Source: Gracilaria domingensis
Lineage: Eukaryota > Rhodophyta > Florideophyceae > Gracilariales > Gracilariaceae
Assembly: GCA_022539475.1 (NCBI GenBank)
Contig: VCMS01000159.1
Location: 1-64,000 of the forward strand
Reading direction: 5' to 3'
DNA length: 64,000 bases
In this document: positions 55,491 through 64,000 of the stretch, in pieces
Numbering within the stretch: the first letter of the stretch is position 1
Layout: each line of letters opens with the position of its first letter
Program-made: the position numbers and the translations under genes
Notes under the pieces: model-generated
What the model was told of the DNA's origin: nothing
Databases searched by the model: none
The model's input: only the letters and a program-made list of their open reading frames with translations

Positions 55491-56043
55491 GCTTCAGAGC
55501 CGCTTGCACGACACATAATTTTTGCATTATATCCGATACGCGTGCCGCGCAGTTATCACGACGAGCGAGATCGCTTGCGCGCCGTGCCTCGAGAAGCATT
55601 TCAGGTTCCTTCGTAGTGTGCGACATTGTTTCAATAGGTTGTAGTACTTTGTTGAATGTGTGCGATTGAGTTGAGCAGTGTGAGAAAAATCATACGGTCT
55701 TGCTGAACTTAAATAGAACGTTTTACAATATAGGGTATTTCAAACTAAATTTTAGCAGACAATAAACTGCTTTCAAATATAAAACGTAAATGTAACTGTA
55801 ACACGACACTACAGCTATGTAATACGAAACTTAACCGTACGTAAACGTCTGACGCAAACTCCTGTGATAGAAAAGAATCATGTATCATGGAACAAAATTG
55901 TGACATGAGAATTAAACACTACACGCAAGATTTTTTTTTTTGTTTCAAGAGTTGATGACGTACTGTAATCTTCAGACAGAGACACATCATCACAAATTAC
56001 GTAACTGAGGAGCCCCAACGTACATATTAATTCGAAACCTTAA
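55491..56043. other. AT-rich intergenic DNA
   Basis: No gene is recognised. It is AT-rich with a T10 run near 55935, and ends in TAA at 56041-56043, the possible 3-bp target site of the Harbinger element that follows. Confidence 0.45.
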
Positions 56044-56095
56044 GGCCCGTTCTTAACTAGGCGTGAATTCACGGCGTGAACGAGGCGTGAATGCA
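56044..56095 (+). repeat. Presumed left TIR and subterminal GGCGTGAA repeats
   Basis: GGCCCGTTCTTAACTAGGCG is followed by GTGAATTCACGGCGTGAACG and AGGCGTGAATGCACG. GGCGTGAA occurs three times in 30 bp, and TGAATTCA makes a palindrome between two of them. The matching right end is outside the window. Confidence 0.5.
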
Positions 56096-56366
56096 CGTGT
56101 GGCAATATGACTGGTTATTGCGTCAGGACCCCACTCTTTTCTTTAAAGCCCCATTCGGGCTCCCTGCTGTAAATCAAAGCGGCGAGGGGATCAACGCTTC
56201 GCCCCACTGTACGCTATTCCGACCCGCCAGAGTAGGGTGCAGAATATCGATTAACGTCACGGGGAAGAAAAGGGGAACGCAGTGCGCCGGAGAGTTCTTT
56301 AATCTCCATCTGCCAACAACCCTACCCGGCATACTCGAATTCGTCCAGTGGCGCCTCCGATCCGCG

Positions 56367-58100
56367 ATGGAAACCAGCATTCAGCCCAAATCCAATCCTG
56401 ACCATACTCCTTCTCCTTGTTCCCTCGCGAAAACCCGACCCCACTCAGAAACTCCCCAGCAAGTTGATGAAGTTTTTCCTGTCCAAGAACGTACGCCAAA
56501 GTCCCTACTAAACTTTCCTTATCCCGCAGCTTCCAAACCGCAAAATACGCCTATCGTTACCCCTGCCACCTCAACCGCAACCCAAACCAAACCTTGGGTA
56601 CGAAGAAGTCCAAGAAAGCATGGTCCATGTTCGCGCGTTGACCGAAACAACACCCGCGTGCAAACATCCATTTTTAATCTACATTCTTCTCTGCAAGCAG
56701 GTGCCAAAAACGGTAGTTCTTCAGCAATCCATCCAATCTCCAATACGTTACCACGTGCCGCAGAGCAGCCGACAAACCGAACAGTCCAACCAGCACCTTA
56801 TTCGACTTCCATATTCGCGGGATGCGTTTTTGACGAATCCGACAGAGCCCGCCTCTACACGTACTTGAACCGTCAAAATGTTCAGGATCTTAAGAAGATC
56901 TGCAGAAGTTGGGCTCTGACTCAGCGGAACCGGTTGAAGATAGAATTATTAGCACGTCTCATGCTGCACATCTTCGTTGAAAACTCTAATCGAGTTCCAC
57001 TGGCTGACTTATTGGAGAAGAACGAAGAACTATCATGTTTTGTGTATTGGGAGGAGCAAGCCATGCACGATTTCTGCACCTGGGAAATGCTACCAGAAAT
57101 TGAAACATTTGTTCGTCTCTTGAACGAAAAAGATCTTAAGGTGGTTTTGACGATGCTTAAGAAGATATTGAAGAAACGAAATGACGGAACTGCATCAACT
57201 TCGAAGCCTCACTTCTCCCTCAATGAGTTCGCTCGCCTTGTTGTTCTCCTCCTCGATGACGAGCGCTGTAAGTTTCTACTACGGTCTACCGGTGATGATC
57301 TCACCCGGATGCAACTGGATGCCGGCGTTTCGAGAGAATCACTTTGGGGAAGAATTGCTGTTCGATTTAATGATGCATCTGTTGATTCTAAGGAGGATTT
57401 TACTGGGTATCTGGACAAAGTAGACTCGAATCAAAGACCTCTTTGCGAGAGAGGGGCAGCATTGTTGAAGGAGCAGTATTTCAAGGCAAAAGGAAACTTT
57501 ACTAAGGTATATAACAATTGGTCTGCCTCTGGGCAGAATGATCCCAAGCGCATACTGCAATTTCTGACGTTTTCAGGCTCTGACGACCTGAAAATGGAAT
57601 CTAAGCGAACTCTAATTCTATTTGTTGTTTGCAGAGTTGGAACGCCCGATGAAGATGTAGACTTGTTGCAATCGTCTAGCAAATTAATTGCTTCCGCGGC
57701 TGGAGGTCGTGATGAAGGGGTTGGCTCGAAGCGCGAAGGCTATGATTTGGAACTGAAGCATGCGGTCAAGAAGAGAAAAAGCGGTGAGCTGCAAAATAGT
57801 TTCGAGAACGTATCGAAGCGGATCGATGTGTTCCAGGATATGGTCAAGCAACAAATTGAAATCCAGAAGGCGAGTGTGAGCTCGAACCTAAACAATAGCA
57901 GTGGTTCGCATTTCGCAAAGGAGGAGAACGACTTGGTGGCAGACGTTTACAAGAGTCACGAGCGTTGGCAGCAGTCATTGAAGACAGGGGACCAAGACCT
58001 TGTGGAGATAGCGCGAACGACGTATCTCAGAAACAAGAAGCGGTACCAGCTCCATTGCGCGAAGAATCGATGCGAAATCGACTCGGAGAAGAATGACTAA
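56367..58100 (+). CDS. Large ORF of the Harbinger element, possible DNA-binding partner
   Basis: The open frame runs from 56091, but that ATG lies in the terminal repeat. The in-frame ATG at 56367 (METSIQPKSNPDHT) is the better start and gives 577 residues. The N-terminal 150 residues are Pro/Thr/Ser-rich and disordered. Then comes a helical domain with LNRQNVQDLKKICRSWALTQ. A second region near residue 330-400 (of 577) reads SLWGRIAVRFNDASVDSKED, then GAALLKEQYFKAKGNFTKVY and NNWSASGQNDP, reminiscent of the SANT/MADF-like fold of transposon partner proteins. The C-terminus is a coiled coil (FENVSKRIDVFQDMVKQQIE) and a basic tail. It is intact. The function is inferred from position and this weak resemblance only. 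Confidence 0.6.
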   Translation: METSIQPKSNPDHTPSPCSLAKTRPHSETPQQVDEVFPVQERTPKSLLNFPYPAASKPQNTPIVTPATSTATQTKPWVRRSPRKHGPCSRVDRNNTRVQTSIFNLHSSLQAGAKNGSSSAIHPISNTLPRAAEQPTNRTVQPAPYSTSIFAGCVFDESDRARLYTYLNRQNVQDLKKICRSWALTQRNRLKIELLARLMLHIFVENSNRVPLADLLEKNEELSCFVYWEEQAMHDFCTWEMLPEIETFVRLLNEKDLKVVLTMLKKILKKRNDGTASTSKPHFSLNEFARLVVLLLDDERCKFLLRSTGDDLTRMQLDAGVSRESLWGRIAVRFNDASVDSKEDFTGYLDKVDSNQRPLCERGAALLKEQYFKAKGNFTKVYNNWSASGQNDPKRILQFLTFSGSDDLKMESKRTLILFVVCRVGTPDEDVDLLQSSSKLIASAAGGRDEGVGSKREGYDLELKHAVKKRKSGELQNSFENVSKRIDVFQDMVKQQIEIQKASVSSNLNNSSGSHFAKEENDLVADVYKSHERWQQSLKTGDQDLVEIARTTYLRNKKRYQLHCAKNRCEIDSEKND

Positions 58101-58800
58101 CTGGTTCGTTCTCTAATTGTTTACGTTTATTCTTGAGTCTTGTGTTTATGAATAGGTATTTAAGTTGAATGCATGTAGAATCTATCAAATATGTGATCGT
58201 GGTGACGCCGAGGTCTCTGCAGAGCGGTCATCGGGTGGTGGTGGGAATGGTCACTGCTTTACTACTATAGTTTCGTCAAACGATGTTGCGTTTTATTGTC
58301 CTTCTCATACTTTTTCATGTGCTGTGTGACGGATAGCTTCGCTGTACAAAGCATGTTGCACTCGTTTTGATTCCTTCGTAATGAACGAAGGGAAATGTGA
58401 TTTCCTTAGTTCTCTCACGGCTCAGACCTGCTTCCCAAACGGGTTTCACAACCAACCAGTTGTTTACCGAAGCGGTTTGCAACGACAGACTGTTCTGGGG
58501 TTGTGGAAATAAGAAAATAACGAAGCTGCATTCCCGAGAGTGTTCCGAAGGAAGAGCTCGATCTATAACTTCGACTCCAACTCAACGGACACTGTGGATA
58601 TTCTAATGTTTCCTATAGTCAGAAGGGGTCCAGCCAGCGTGCAACATGTTGTCAGCGAAAGAATTCTGCTCATGCAGCTGTTTCTCGCGCCCAAGAGATT
58701 CCAGGTGCAAATCCTTCATGCGTGAGGCTGAGCAACCCCACCCCTGCGGTGAAGATCCAACAAGGGTAAACCAATACTAATATATTCCATGTGAAGGCGT
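58101..58800. other. 3' region after the large ORF
   Basis: No gene is recognised. The region holds AT-rich trailer sequence, then short unconvincing frames. GGCGTTCAC at 58796 echoes the GTGAACGCC-type words of the terminus. Confidence 0.4.
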
Positions 58801-58808
58801 TCACATAA

Positions 58809-59539
58809 AACATCGTCGTCGCGGATAAAGGTAGTGTTGGTGGCTTTCCAACCTGGGGAATTGTTTTGCTGGCGTTATTTGCATTCCTGCTACTGGCTGC
58901 GTTGCTAGGACTCTGTCTTGTTTCTGTCTTCGCAATAAGAAACTGCCGTCACAAACCAGCTCACTTTTCTCACCGAGCACGCTGGGAGATTCCACGTCTC
59001 GTTATAGACCGTCTTCATCAAAGACTTCGTGAACATCCAAGACTACCCTGTTCTTTGGGGTGGTCGAAGAAGTCGAAGAAATCGTCTTCGAGAAGGACCA
59101 CGAGGCACTATTCGGTATCGCTGTACACCAGGCCGAAGACTAAGGACCCATTGTCGCGTGGCAAGCAAACGTACCCATCATCTGGAAAACGTATAGACAA
59201 AAGCTCCTGCATGTATTGCAATCCGGTCACTCTCCTATCACCATTTGCCTCCGTGCATCCTTACGAGCCAGACTGTGCCCCCAAAGTCTGCACCAAGTGT
59301 TAGAAGCATTGTTCTCACAAGTCTTCATGTACGATCTCTCATATATGTGACAAGTCAACAAAGAAAACGTGCAAATCAACCACTATGGTTTGCAAGTGCT
59401 ACTGTTGCAAATATGAACCATCAACTTGCAAGTCAAGTTCGCGGTGTTGCAAGTCTTCTTCGAAGAGTTGTTCTTCAAGTGTCTCCCGCAAATGCACAAC
59501 GTCGCACAAGTCTTCTTGCAAGAAAGTCACTCCACCGTA
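58809..59539 (+). pseudogene. Membrane-anchored Cys/Lys/Ser-rich protein relic
   Basis: The frame is open from 58809 with no ATG at its start, so the 5' end is probably lost. It begins with a membrane segment (TWGIVLLALFAFLLLAALLG) and continues with a basic, Ser-rich stretch (SKKSKKSSSRRTTRHYSV). A stop follows at 59301-59303. The same frame then stays open to 59539 and encodes an extreme Cys-rich tail (VCKCYCCKYEPSTCKSSSRC, CCKSSSKSC, KSSCKK). The tail composition shows that the stop is a recent loss or that the reading is of a dead copy. Cys/Lys/Ser-rich tails occur in metal-binding and cell-wall proteins. I do not recognise the family. Confidence 0.45.
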
Positions 59540-59665
59540 AACAAAGCCGTCTTCCAAAAGGCCACGCACAACGAATGCGACAAGTAGCAAGAAACTTTGG
59601 CCAAACCAGCGTCAACGCTTGACGTCATACAAGCCAACAACGCGCAGTTGCCGAACGTGTAACAG

Positions 59666-59721
59666 GTCTTGTACGACACGCAACCCATCTGCGAACCGGT
59701 GCGGATGTCGCTCGAGCCCAA
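59666..59721 (+). repeat. Direct repeat DR, left copy
   Basis: About 56 bp are nearly identical to 62520-62575; both share CTG-GAACCGGTGCGGATGTCG. It lies just before the adenylate kinase relic. The two copies bracket the adenylate kinase to BiP block. Confidence 0.7.
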
Positions 59722-59761
59722 AGGCCGAGAGTAATATCTGTTACGTGAAAACAGCACCTAG

Positions 59762-60429
59762 ATCCTAATCTCAGGCGCTCCCGCTTCTGGAAAAGGCAGT
59801 CAATGTGAATTCATCGTGGAGAGGTATAGCGTGGCTCACATATCTATTGGCGATATGTTGCAAGCGGCGTTTCGAAATGCCACACCCTTGGGGTTGGAGG
59901 TAAAGTCCGATTCCGGGAAGCTTTTCCCAGATGATCTCGTCATATCCATACTAAAGGAGCGAATAACTCGGCCAGACTGCGTTGAGAAAGGTTGGCTGTT
60001 AGATGGTTTTCCGTGAACAGATGTGGAAGCAAAAGATCTTGACGAACTGGTATCCTGCTATCCTCTGTTGTTGCACTTGAAGTCGCTGGCGATGTACTCA
60101 TAGAACGCGTAGTGGGGCGTCGTTTTCATCCTGAAACTGGGAAGATATACCATATGACATTTAGTCCACCTGCTGATCCAGAAGTAGCAGCTCGCCTCGT
60201 ACACCGCTCTGATGATACAGAACAAAAGGAAAGAGTACGCATCGAAGAAACTACACGCATGCAAAATCCGTCAATGACCACTATGCTGAGGTTCTGAAGA
60301 AGATTGATGGTAATCGTAGCAAAGATGTACTGCTTAGAGATCTGAGCGAAATTATAGACACTTCAAGTAGTCCTTCGAACAGCCATGATTATGAATCTGC
60401 AAAGAATGAAGCTGGTGATCAGGGTCGGT
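59762..60429 (+). pseudogene. Adenylate kinase pseudogene (organellar type)
   Basis: Adenylate kinase interconverts ATP + AMP and two ADP. The relic opens at the P-loop, ISGAPASGKGSQCEFIVERY, followed by HISIGDMLQAAF (AMP site), ERITRPDCVEKGWLLDGFP, and after TGA at 60014-60016 TDVEAKDLDELVS. A frame change leads to VLIERVVGRRFHPETGKIYH, MTFSPPADPEVAARLVHRSD and DTEQKERVRIE, the lid and following arginine region of a long-type kinase. A second change gives HAKSVNDHYAEVLKKIDGNR to the stop near 60429. The N-terminal transit peptide is missing (TAG at 59759). There are no introns, so it could derive from an mRNA or an intronless gene. It is clearly inactive. Confidence 0.85.
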
Positions 60430-60469
60430 AGTACGATTCGGGTTTTCGCTGTACATGCAGTTTCAGAGT

Positions 60470-60780
60470 TGGTAGACGTGCGGAGGCTACGAGCGAGGAG
60501 CGTCGGACGAGAGTCAATGCAGGACAGACTTAGGTCGTCGATGTCGTGCGGAACATCCAGTTTTTCGGACTTAGGTCGTCGTGTCGTCGACCTCGTCATT
60601 GGCGATGCGATTACGCTGATAGCGTTTGCCTACATAGGTCACTTGCAAAAACGTTATAACCCTTCTAAGACGGTGACAAAATTGCAAAGATGTCCTCCAA
60701 CACTAACGAGACCATATCGGGACGTTCTCCTTAGAGATTCCTTCCTTACGTTTCAGGCGACGAACATGATTCTTTGACAG
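60470..60780 (+). pseudogene. Possible DUF3054-family fragment
   Basis: The short run RRVVDLVIGDAITLIAFAYI followed by GHLQKRYNPSK (60573-60670) resembles the first transmembrane helix of DUF3054 proteins (pattern LVLGDALALLLFAAIGR-SH). The rest of the domain is not found. The upstream sequence is compositionally odd: GTCGT/CGTCG words repeat and ACTTAGGTCGTCG occurs twice, at 60527 and 60568. A weak call. Confidence 0.3.
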
Positions 60781-60857
60781 TATTGATTACCTTTCTCGCG
60801 ATGTAATCTATTGTAGTCTCAGTTCTATGCTTTTTCGCACATACTCGAGAGTGACAG

Positions 60858-61190
60858 TTGTTCACAGTTTTTGCAACAGTGATAAAATCGAAGTCTGAGG
60901 ATTCTGAGAGAGCGCATTGCCCCACAGCGTCATCCCATGCTTTCATCAAAGATAAACCACTCTGGTTTCCTGGTGAGATCAAGTCTCTTGCGAAGGCTGA
61001 AGATCTTCCCATCGATACACCTCTTGAAGTCGTCATCTTGTGGCTTACTTCTGAATCTCTCGTGGTGGACTCCGAGAATTCTCGCGAGGCTTTTGTGCCC
61101 AATTGGCTGCAAAGCAAACTTCATAAGGTCCACCGCTGCTGGTTTCTGGCGCAGGAATCCAATGCTGCTCGCATCACCAATGAATCCAAT
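60858..61190 (+). pseudogene. Unidentified gene fragment fused in frame to the BiP relic
   Basis: About 100 codons precede the BiP homology without a stop. They read as a normal soluble protein ([58 protein letters not shown]) and are not part of any HSP70. Just before the junction a 27-bp unit is tandemly duplicated (SNAARITNE / SNTARIAND). It may be another captured gene piece. I do not recognise its family. Confidence 0.4.
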
Positions 61191-62400
61191 ACTGCTCGCA
61201 TCGCCAATGATCAAGTAAATCGAATCACGCGTTCATACGTGGCCTTCACTTCTGAGGAGCGACTGATTGGGGATGTGGCACAGAAACAGGCCGCCATGAA
61301 TCCTGTCAACACTGTTTTCGAAGTCAAACGTCTCATCGGACGAAAATACTATGATGCCACTGTTCAACGCGACAAGAAGCTCTTGCCGTACAAGATCGTC
61401 AATCAGGGTGGCAACGCCATGATTTTAACCAATGTCAAAGGTGAACACAAGACATTCTCTCCGGAACAGATTTCCGCTATGGTTCTTGGAAAGATGAAGA
61501 AGACCGCTGCGGAGTATCTTGGCAAGGAGGTCAAAAACGCTGTCGTTACTGTGTCGGCTTATTTGAACCACTCTAAGCGAAAGGCTGCCAAGGAAGCTGG
61601 TACCATCGCTGGTCTTAACGTCATACGAATTATGAACGAACCAACTGCGATAGCTATTGCTTATGGTCTCAACAAGAAGGGCGAGAAGAATGTTCTGGTC
61701 TTCGACCTTGGTGGAGGCACCTTCGATGTCACTTTTTTCACCATCGATGATAGTGTATTCGAAGTCCTTACTACCAACGGTGATACTCATCTTGGTGGTA
61801 AAGACTTTGGCCAGAGGGTTAGGTATTATATGATGAAGCTCTTCAAGCCCAAGTTTGGCAAGGATATTTCCAAGGACAAGCTTGCTCTTTCAAAGCTTTG
61901 CCGTGAATGTGAGAAGGCTAAGCGTGCTCTCTCTTCCCAAACCCAGGTGCGCATTGAGATCGAGTCTCTCTCTGGCGGTCAAGACTTCTGAGACTCTCAC
62001 TCAAGCCAAATATGAGGACCTCAACTTTGATTTGTTCAGACGTACTCTCAAACCTATTGAGAAGGTCCTCAAGGATGCTGATATGACCAAGGGTCAGATC
62101 CATGAATTTGTGCTTGTTGCTGGCTTTACTCGTATCCAAAAGGTGCAGAAGCTTGTCAGTGACCGCTCTCTCTGGGTATTGAGACTGTGAGCGGTGTCAT
62201 GAGCAAGATCACCCCCCGTAGCTCCAAGGTGCCAGCCAGCAAGAGCCAAACGTTCACCACTTATCAAGATAACCAGGATTTTGTCAGTATCCAGGTGTAT
62301 GAATGCGAGCGGACTATGACCAAGGACTGCAACATGGTTGGGAAAGTTTGACTTGAGTGGTATCCGTAGGGCGATGTGTACAGAGGCCAACGGTGTCGGG
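61191..62400 (+). pseudogene. BiP/GRP78-type HSP70 pseudogene
   Basis: HSP70 starts abruptly at [20 protein letters not shown] and runs through the ATPase domain. [14 protein letters not shown] and [20 protein letters not shown] are followed by [40 protein letters not shown] and [29 protein letters not shown] plus the later [20 protein letters not shown] is the ER-lumenal BiP version. A 1-base loss at about 61986 shifts the frame. About 45 codons are missing near 62165, where KLVSD meets [30 protein letters not shown] and a further shift at 62348 follow. The peptide-binding domain fades by 62400. The signal peptide, first 30 residues and KDEL-type end are absent. A dead host-gene copy. Confidence 0.88.
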
Positions 62401-62519
62401 ATGGGACAAAGACTCGAAGATTCATGTGTGTAAGCGAGGTAATCAAAGTGGAATGGGCAGTTCACATTGAAGTGCTTGTTCAGCGGCGAATGATACCAAG
62501 CTCATGCAATTGATCCGCC

Positions 62520-62575
62520 GTCGTGTAGGACATGCAAGCCATCTGGGAACCGGTGCGGATGTCGTTCGGGCCCAA
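62520..62575 (+). repeat. Direct repeat DR, right copy
   Basis: About 87% identical by eye to 59666-59721 and in the same orientation. It lies right after the BiP relic and 170 bp before the transposase end. Confidence 0.7.
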
Positions 62576-62750
62576 TTGCGTCCAGTAGAATTAACGCAGC
62601 ACAACTTGCATGAGTAAAAGTAACCACGAAAGAACGCGTTCTCGCCAACGGTGTCCTAGCGAGCAAAACGCCCTTTACAAAGACAATGTTTCGATTGCAA
62701 ACAGTTTGAACTTGAGGGTTAGGGTGACCATAGGACTGGAGGTCACTCCA
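62576..62750. other. Spacer between the right direct repeat and the transposase
   Basis: Short non-coding stretch; CTTGAGGGTTAGGGTGACC has no special meaning that I can support. Confidence 0.4.
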
Positions 62751-63977
62751 TCACAGTTCCTCAAAACAATCCGGAACTCCCAGACCGGTAGGGCGCGCAA
62801 GACCTTTTTCTTCAATTATCGCCACCAAAGACTCCCTCTTTTTGGAAACATCCTCCCTTCGTAAATACTCACCACCACTGTCAGAAACGTCCCAACCTCT
62901 ATTTTTACAGAGAGCGTACCATGCTTTCACGTCTTCGTTCCTCGCACATACTTCCTCCTCTGTAAGCTCTTTTAAGCTACTCTGTCTGTTGTCGATACAA
63001 GAGTTATGTAGTCGCATGCACACACAGACGATCTCGCAACAGATATCAACGTCGTATTCCAACTTACCTAGAATACGCCAGCGTGCAACCAGCATGCCAA
63101 ATGCTTGTTCAACATGCACCCTCAGTGAAGAGAGATAGAAATTAAATGCGTCTTCATGGAGGTAAGTCACCTGAGACCTCGGTATCGGAACGATCAGGCT
63201 CTCGGTGCAAAGGTACGCTTCATCTCCAACAATCAAAAATTCAATGGGCAGGTTTCGATCAGCCAGATACCTGCCCAAATCCGAAACAGCATGCGCAAGA
63301 GCGTCATGCGTTGATCCCACACATCGGATAGAGACGTCCAAAAAGCGATACTCAGAATCTACTAAAGCCTGCGCTGGAAGCGAGAAAAAGCCCTTGCGTC
63401 CAAAAAATGCAGCCGCATGAGGACAAGAAGGCTTTCTGATCCTTATTGCAATTCCATCCAGCGCACCAATGCAGCCAGTGAAGGGACTCATATTTGTTCG
63501 TGATTGTTTGAATCCTAGAGAGAGCTTGTTTAGCTCATCAATTGACGTTGGAATTCCTGGCAATTGCAGAATTTGTAAGAGAACCTTCCTGGTTTCGTGA
63601 AAAATAGAGTAAACGGTCGAGTGGCCTACCTGAAAACCTATCATGACATCCAAAAAGGATGATCCAGACAGCATTCTTAGTGTTATGGCCAGTCGATCTT
63701 TGCTCGGAATGACATTCTTGCGAAATCGGGAGGCCATTTCTTGGTTCTTTTGCATAAACGGTTCTGTCCTCTCGTGTAGTATATTGAATTCTTCTCGGGA
63801 AAGCCGGAAGACTCGTTTAAATTTTCGAGTGTTCAGACGGGACGAAATATCCTCGAAAGATGTTGTACGCTGAAAAGTGCACACCTGCCTACGTCGTAAT
63901 GGTTTCCTGACTTGTAAAGACTTCTCTGATATCTCTAATGCGCAACGGTAGAGATCTATTACGCACGACTGGAGCAT
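62751..63977 (-). CDS. HARBI1-type PIF/Harbinger transposase (apparently intact)
   Basis: A 408-residue DDE nuclease, normal length for the family, that would cut and join element ends with a DNA-binding partner. A helical N-terminal part (RKFKRVFRLSREEFNILHER) is followed by a helix-turn-helix-like stretch at residues 104-128 (SGSSFLDVMIGFQVGHSTVY). The catalytic triad is D174 (IGALDGIAIRIRKPS), D252 (LIVGDEAYLC) and E290 (RVHVEQAFGM), with the usual R-W-R-I-L and C-x-RLHN (residues 320-325) after it. All key residues are present. The ATG at 63977 is the first in frame visible; the preceding bases reach the window edge soon after. The C-terminal 70 residues are charged and variable. Confidence 0.9.
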   Translation of the reverse strand: MLQSCVIDLYRCALEISEKSLQVRKPLRRRQVCTFQRTTSFEDISSRLNTRKFKRVFRLSREEFNILHERTEPFMQKNQEMASRFRKNVIPSKDRLAITLRMLSGSSFLDVMIGFQVGHSTVYSIFHETRKVLLQILQLPGIPTSIDELNKLSLGFKQSRTNMSPFTGCIGALDGIAIRIRKPSCPHAAAFFGRKGFFSLPAQALVDSEYRFLDVSIRCVGSTHDALAHAVSDLGRYLADRNLPIEFLIVGDEAYLCTESLIVPIPRSQVTYLHEDAFNFYLSSLRVHVEQAFGMLVARWRILGKLEYDVDICCEIVCVCMRLHNSCIDNRQSSLKELTEEEVCARNEDVKAWYALCKNRGWDVSDSGGEYLRREDVSKKRESLVAIIEEKGLARPTGLGVPDCFEEL

Positions 63978-64000
63978 TACCGAGCTCAGTCCCGATTGCA

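Larger units (their letters stand above)
56044..64000. mobile_element. Probable large PIF/Harbinger element with host-gene passengers (runs off the window)
   Basis: TAA followed by GGCCCGTTCTTAACTAGG is a typical Harbinger boundary (TWA target, GG(G/C)CC terminus). Three GGCGTGAA words follow at 56061-56090, like subterminal binding sites. Inside are a long plus-strand ORF (to 58100), relics of host genes on the plus strand, and an intact HARBI1-type nuclease on the minus strand. Two genes pointing toward each other from opposite ends is the usual Harbinger plan. The right terminus is beyond 64000, so it is not proven that all this is one element; two elements with host DNA between remains possible. 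Confidence 0.5.

Noticed and set aside
60858-62400. A functional HSP70 gene
   Set aside because: The first domain residues, the signal peptide and the C-terminal end are absent, there are two frame shifts and a missing block of about 45 codons, and the start is fused to unrelated sequence.

Overview
This 64 kb window looks like intergenic, transposon-rich DNA from a eukaryotic nuclear genome. Nearly every recognisable coding stretch belongs to a mobile element or is a decayed copy of a host gene. I found no complete host gene, no operon structure, no rRNA and no canonical tRNA. The host is probably an alga, perhaps a red alga: host-gene relics are intron-free, GC content is moderate, and Ty3/Gypsy, PIF/Harbinger and Mutator elements are dense. 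That placement is an inference from style, not from a marker gene.

Layout. 1-16836 is a minus-strand Ty3/Gypsy element (Gypsy-1). Its 5' LTR, on the right, was split by a second, much younger minus-strand element (Gypsy-2, a chromovirus, 8751-16087). 16837-18740 holds a scrap of a Harbinger transposase and decayed DNA. 18740-19740 is LTR-like. 19741-29452 is a plus-strand Ty3/Gypsy element (Gypsy-3) carrying a 419-bp inverted-repeat element. 30536-38102 is a decayed Mutator-like element (MULE) with 271-bp terminal inverted repeats. It encodes an Ulp1-type cysteine protease, a zinc-binding FAR1/FLYWCH-like region, a MULE transposase and a SWIM finger. 38.8-42.75 kb holds Harbinger transposase and accessory-protein relics. 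43.5-48.6 kb is a very decayed relative of Gypsy-3 (Gypsy-4). 48.6-49.0 kb holds a triplicated half BTB domain. 50.27-51.5 kb is a HARBI1-like relic with a MITE in it. 53486-55490 is a short non-autonomous derivative of the Gypsy-2 family.

From 56044 to beyond the right edge there is a probable large PIF/Harbinger element. It starts at a TAA-GGCCCG boundary, carries a long first ORF, and has an apparently intact HARBI1-type nuclease (62751-63977, minus). Between these two genes lie same-strand relics of unrelated host genes: a Cys-rich membrane protein, adenylate kinase, a possible DUF3054 protein and the ER chaperone BiP. The block is flanked by a diverged direct repeat.

The most notable points are: the MULE with a protease domain, whose reading frame is restored when a MITE and its 3-bp duplication are set aside; the host-gene passengers inside a possible Harbinger element; a two-zinc-finger leader ORF upstream of gag in two different Gypsy families; an antisense ORF inside the Gypsy-1 LTR; and the 44-codon tandem repeat of a BTB half-domain. 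All family calls rest on reading motifs by eye; no database search was possible.
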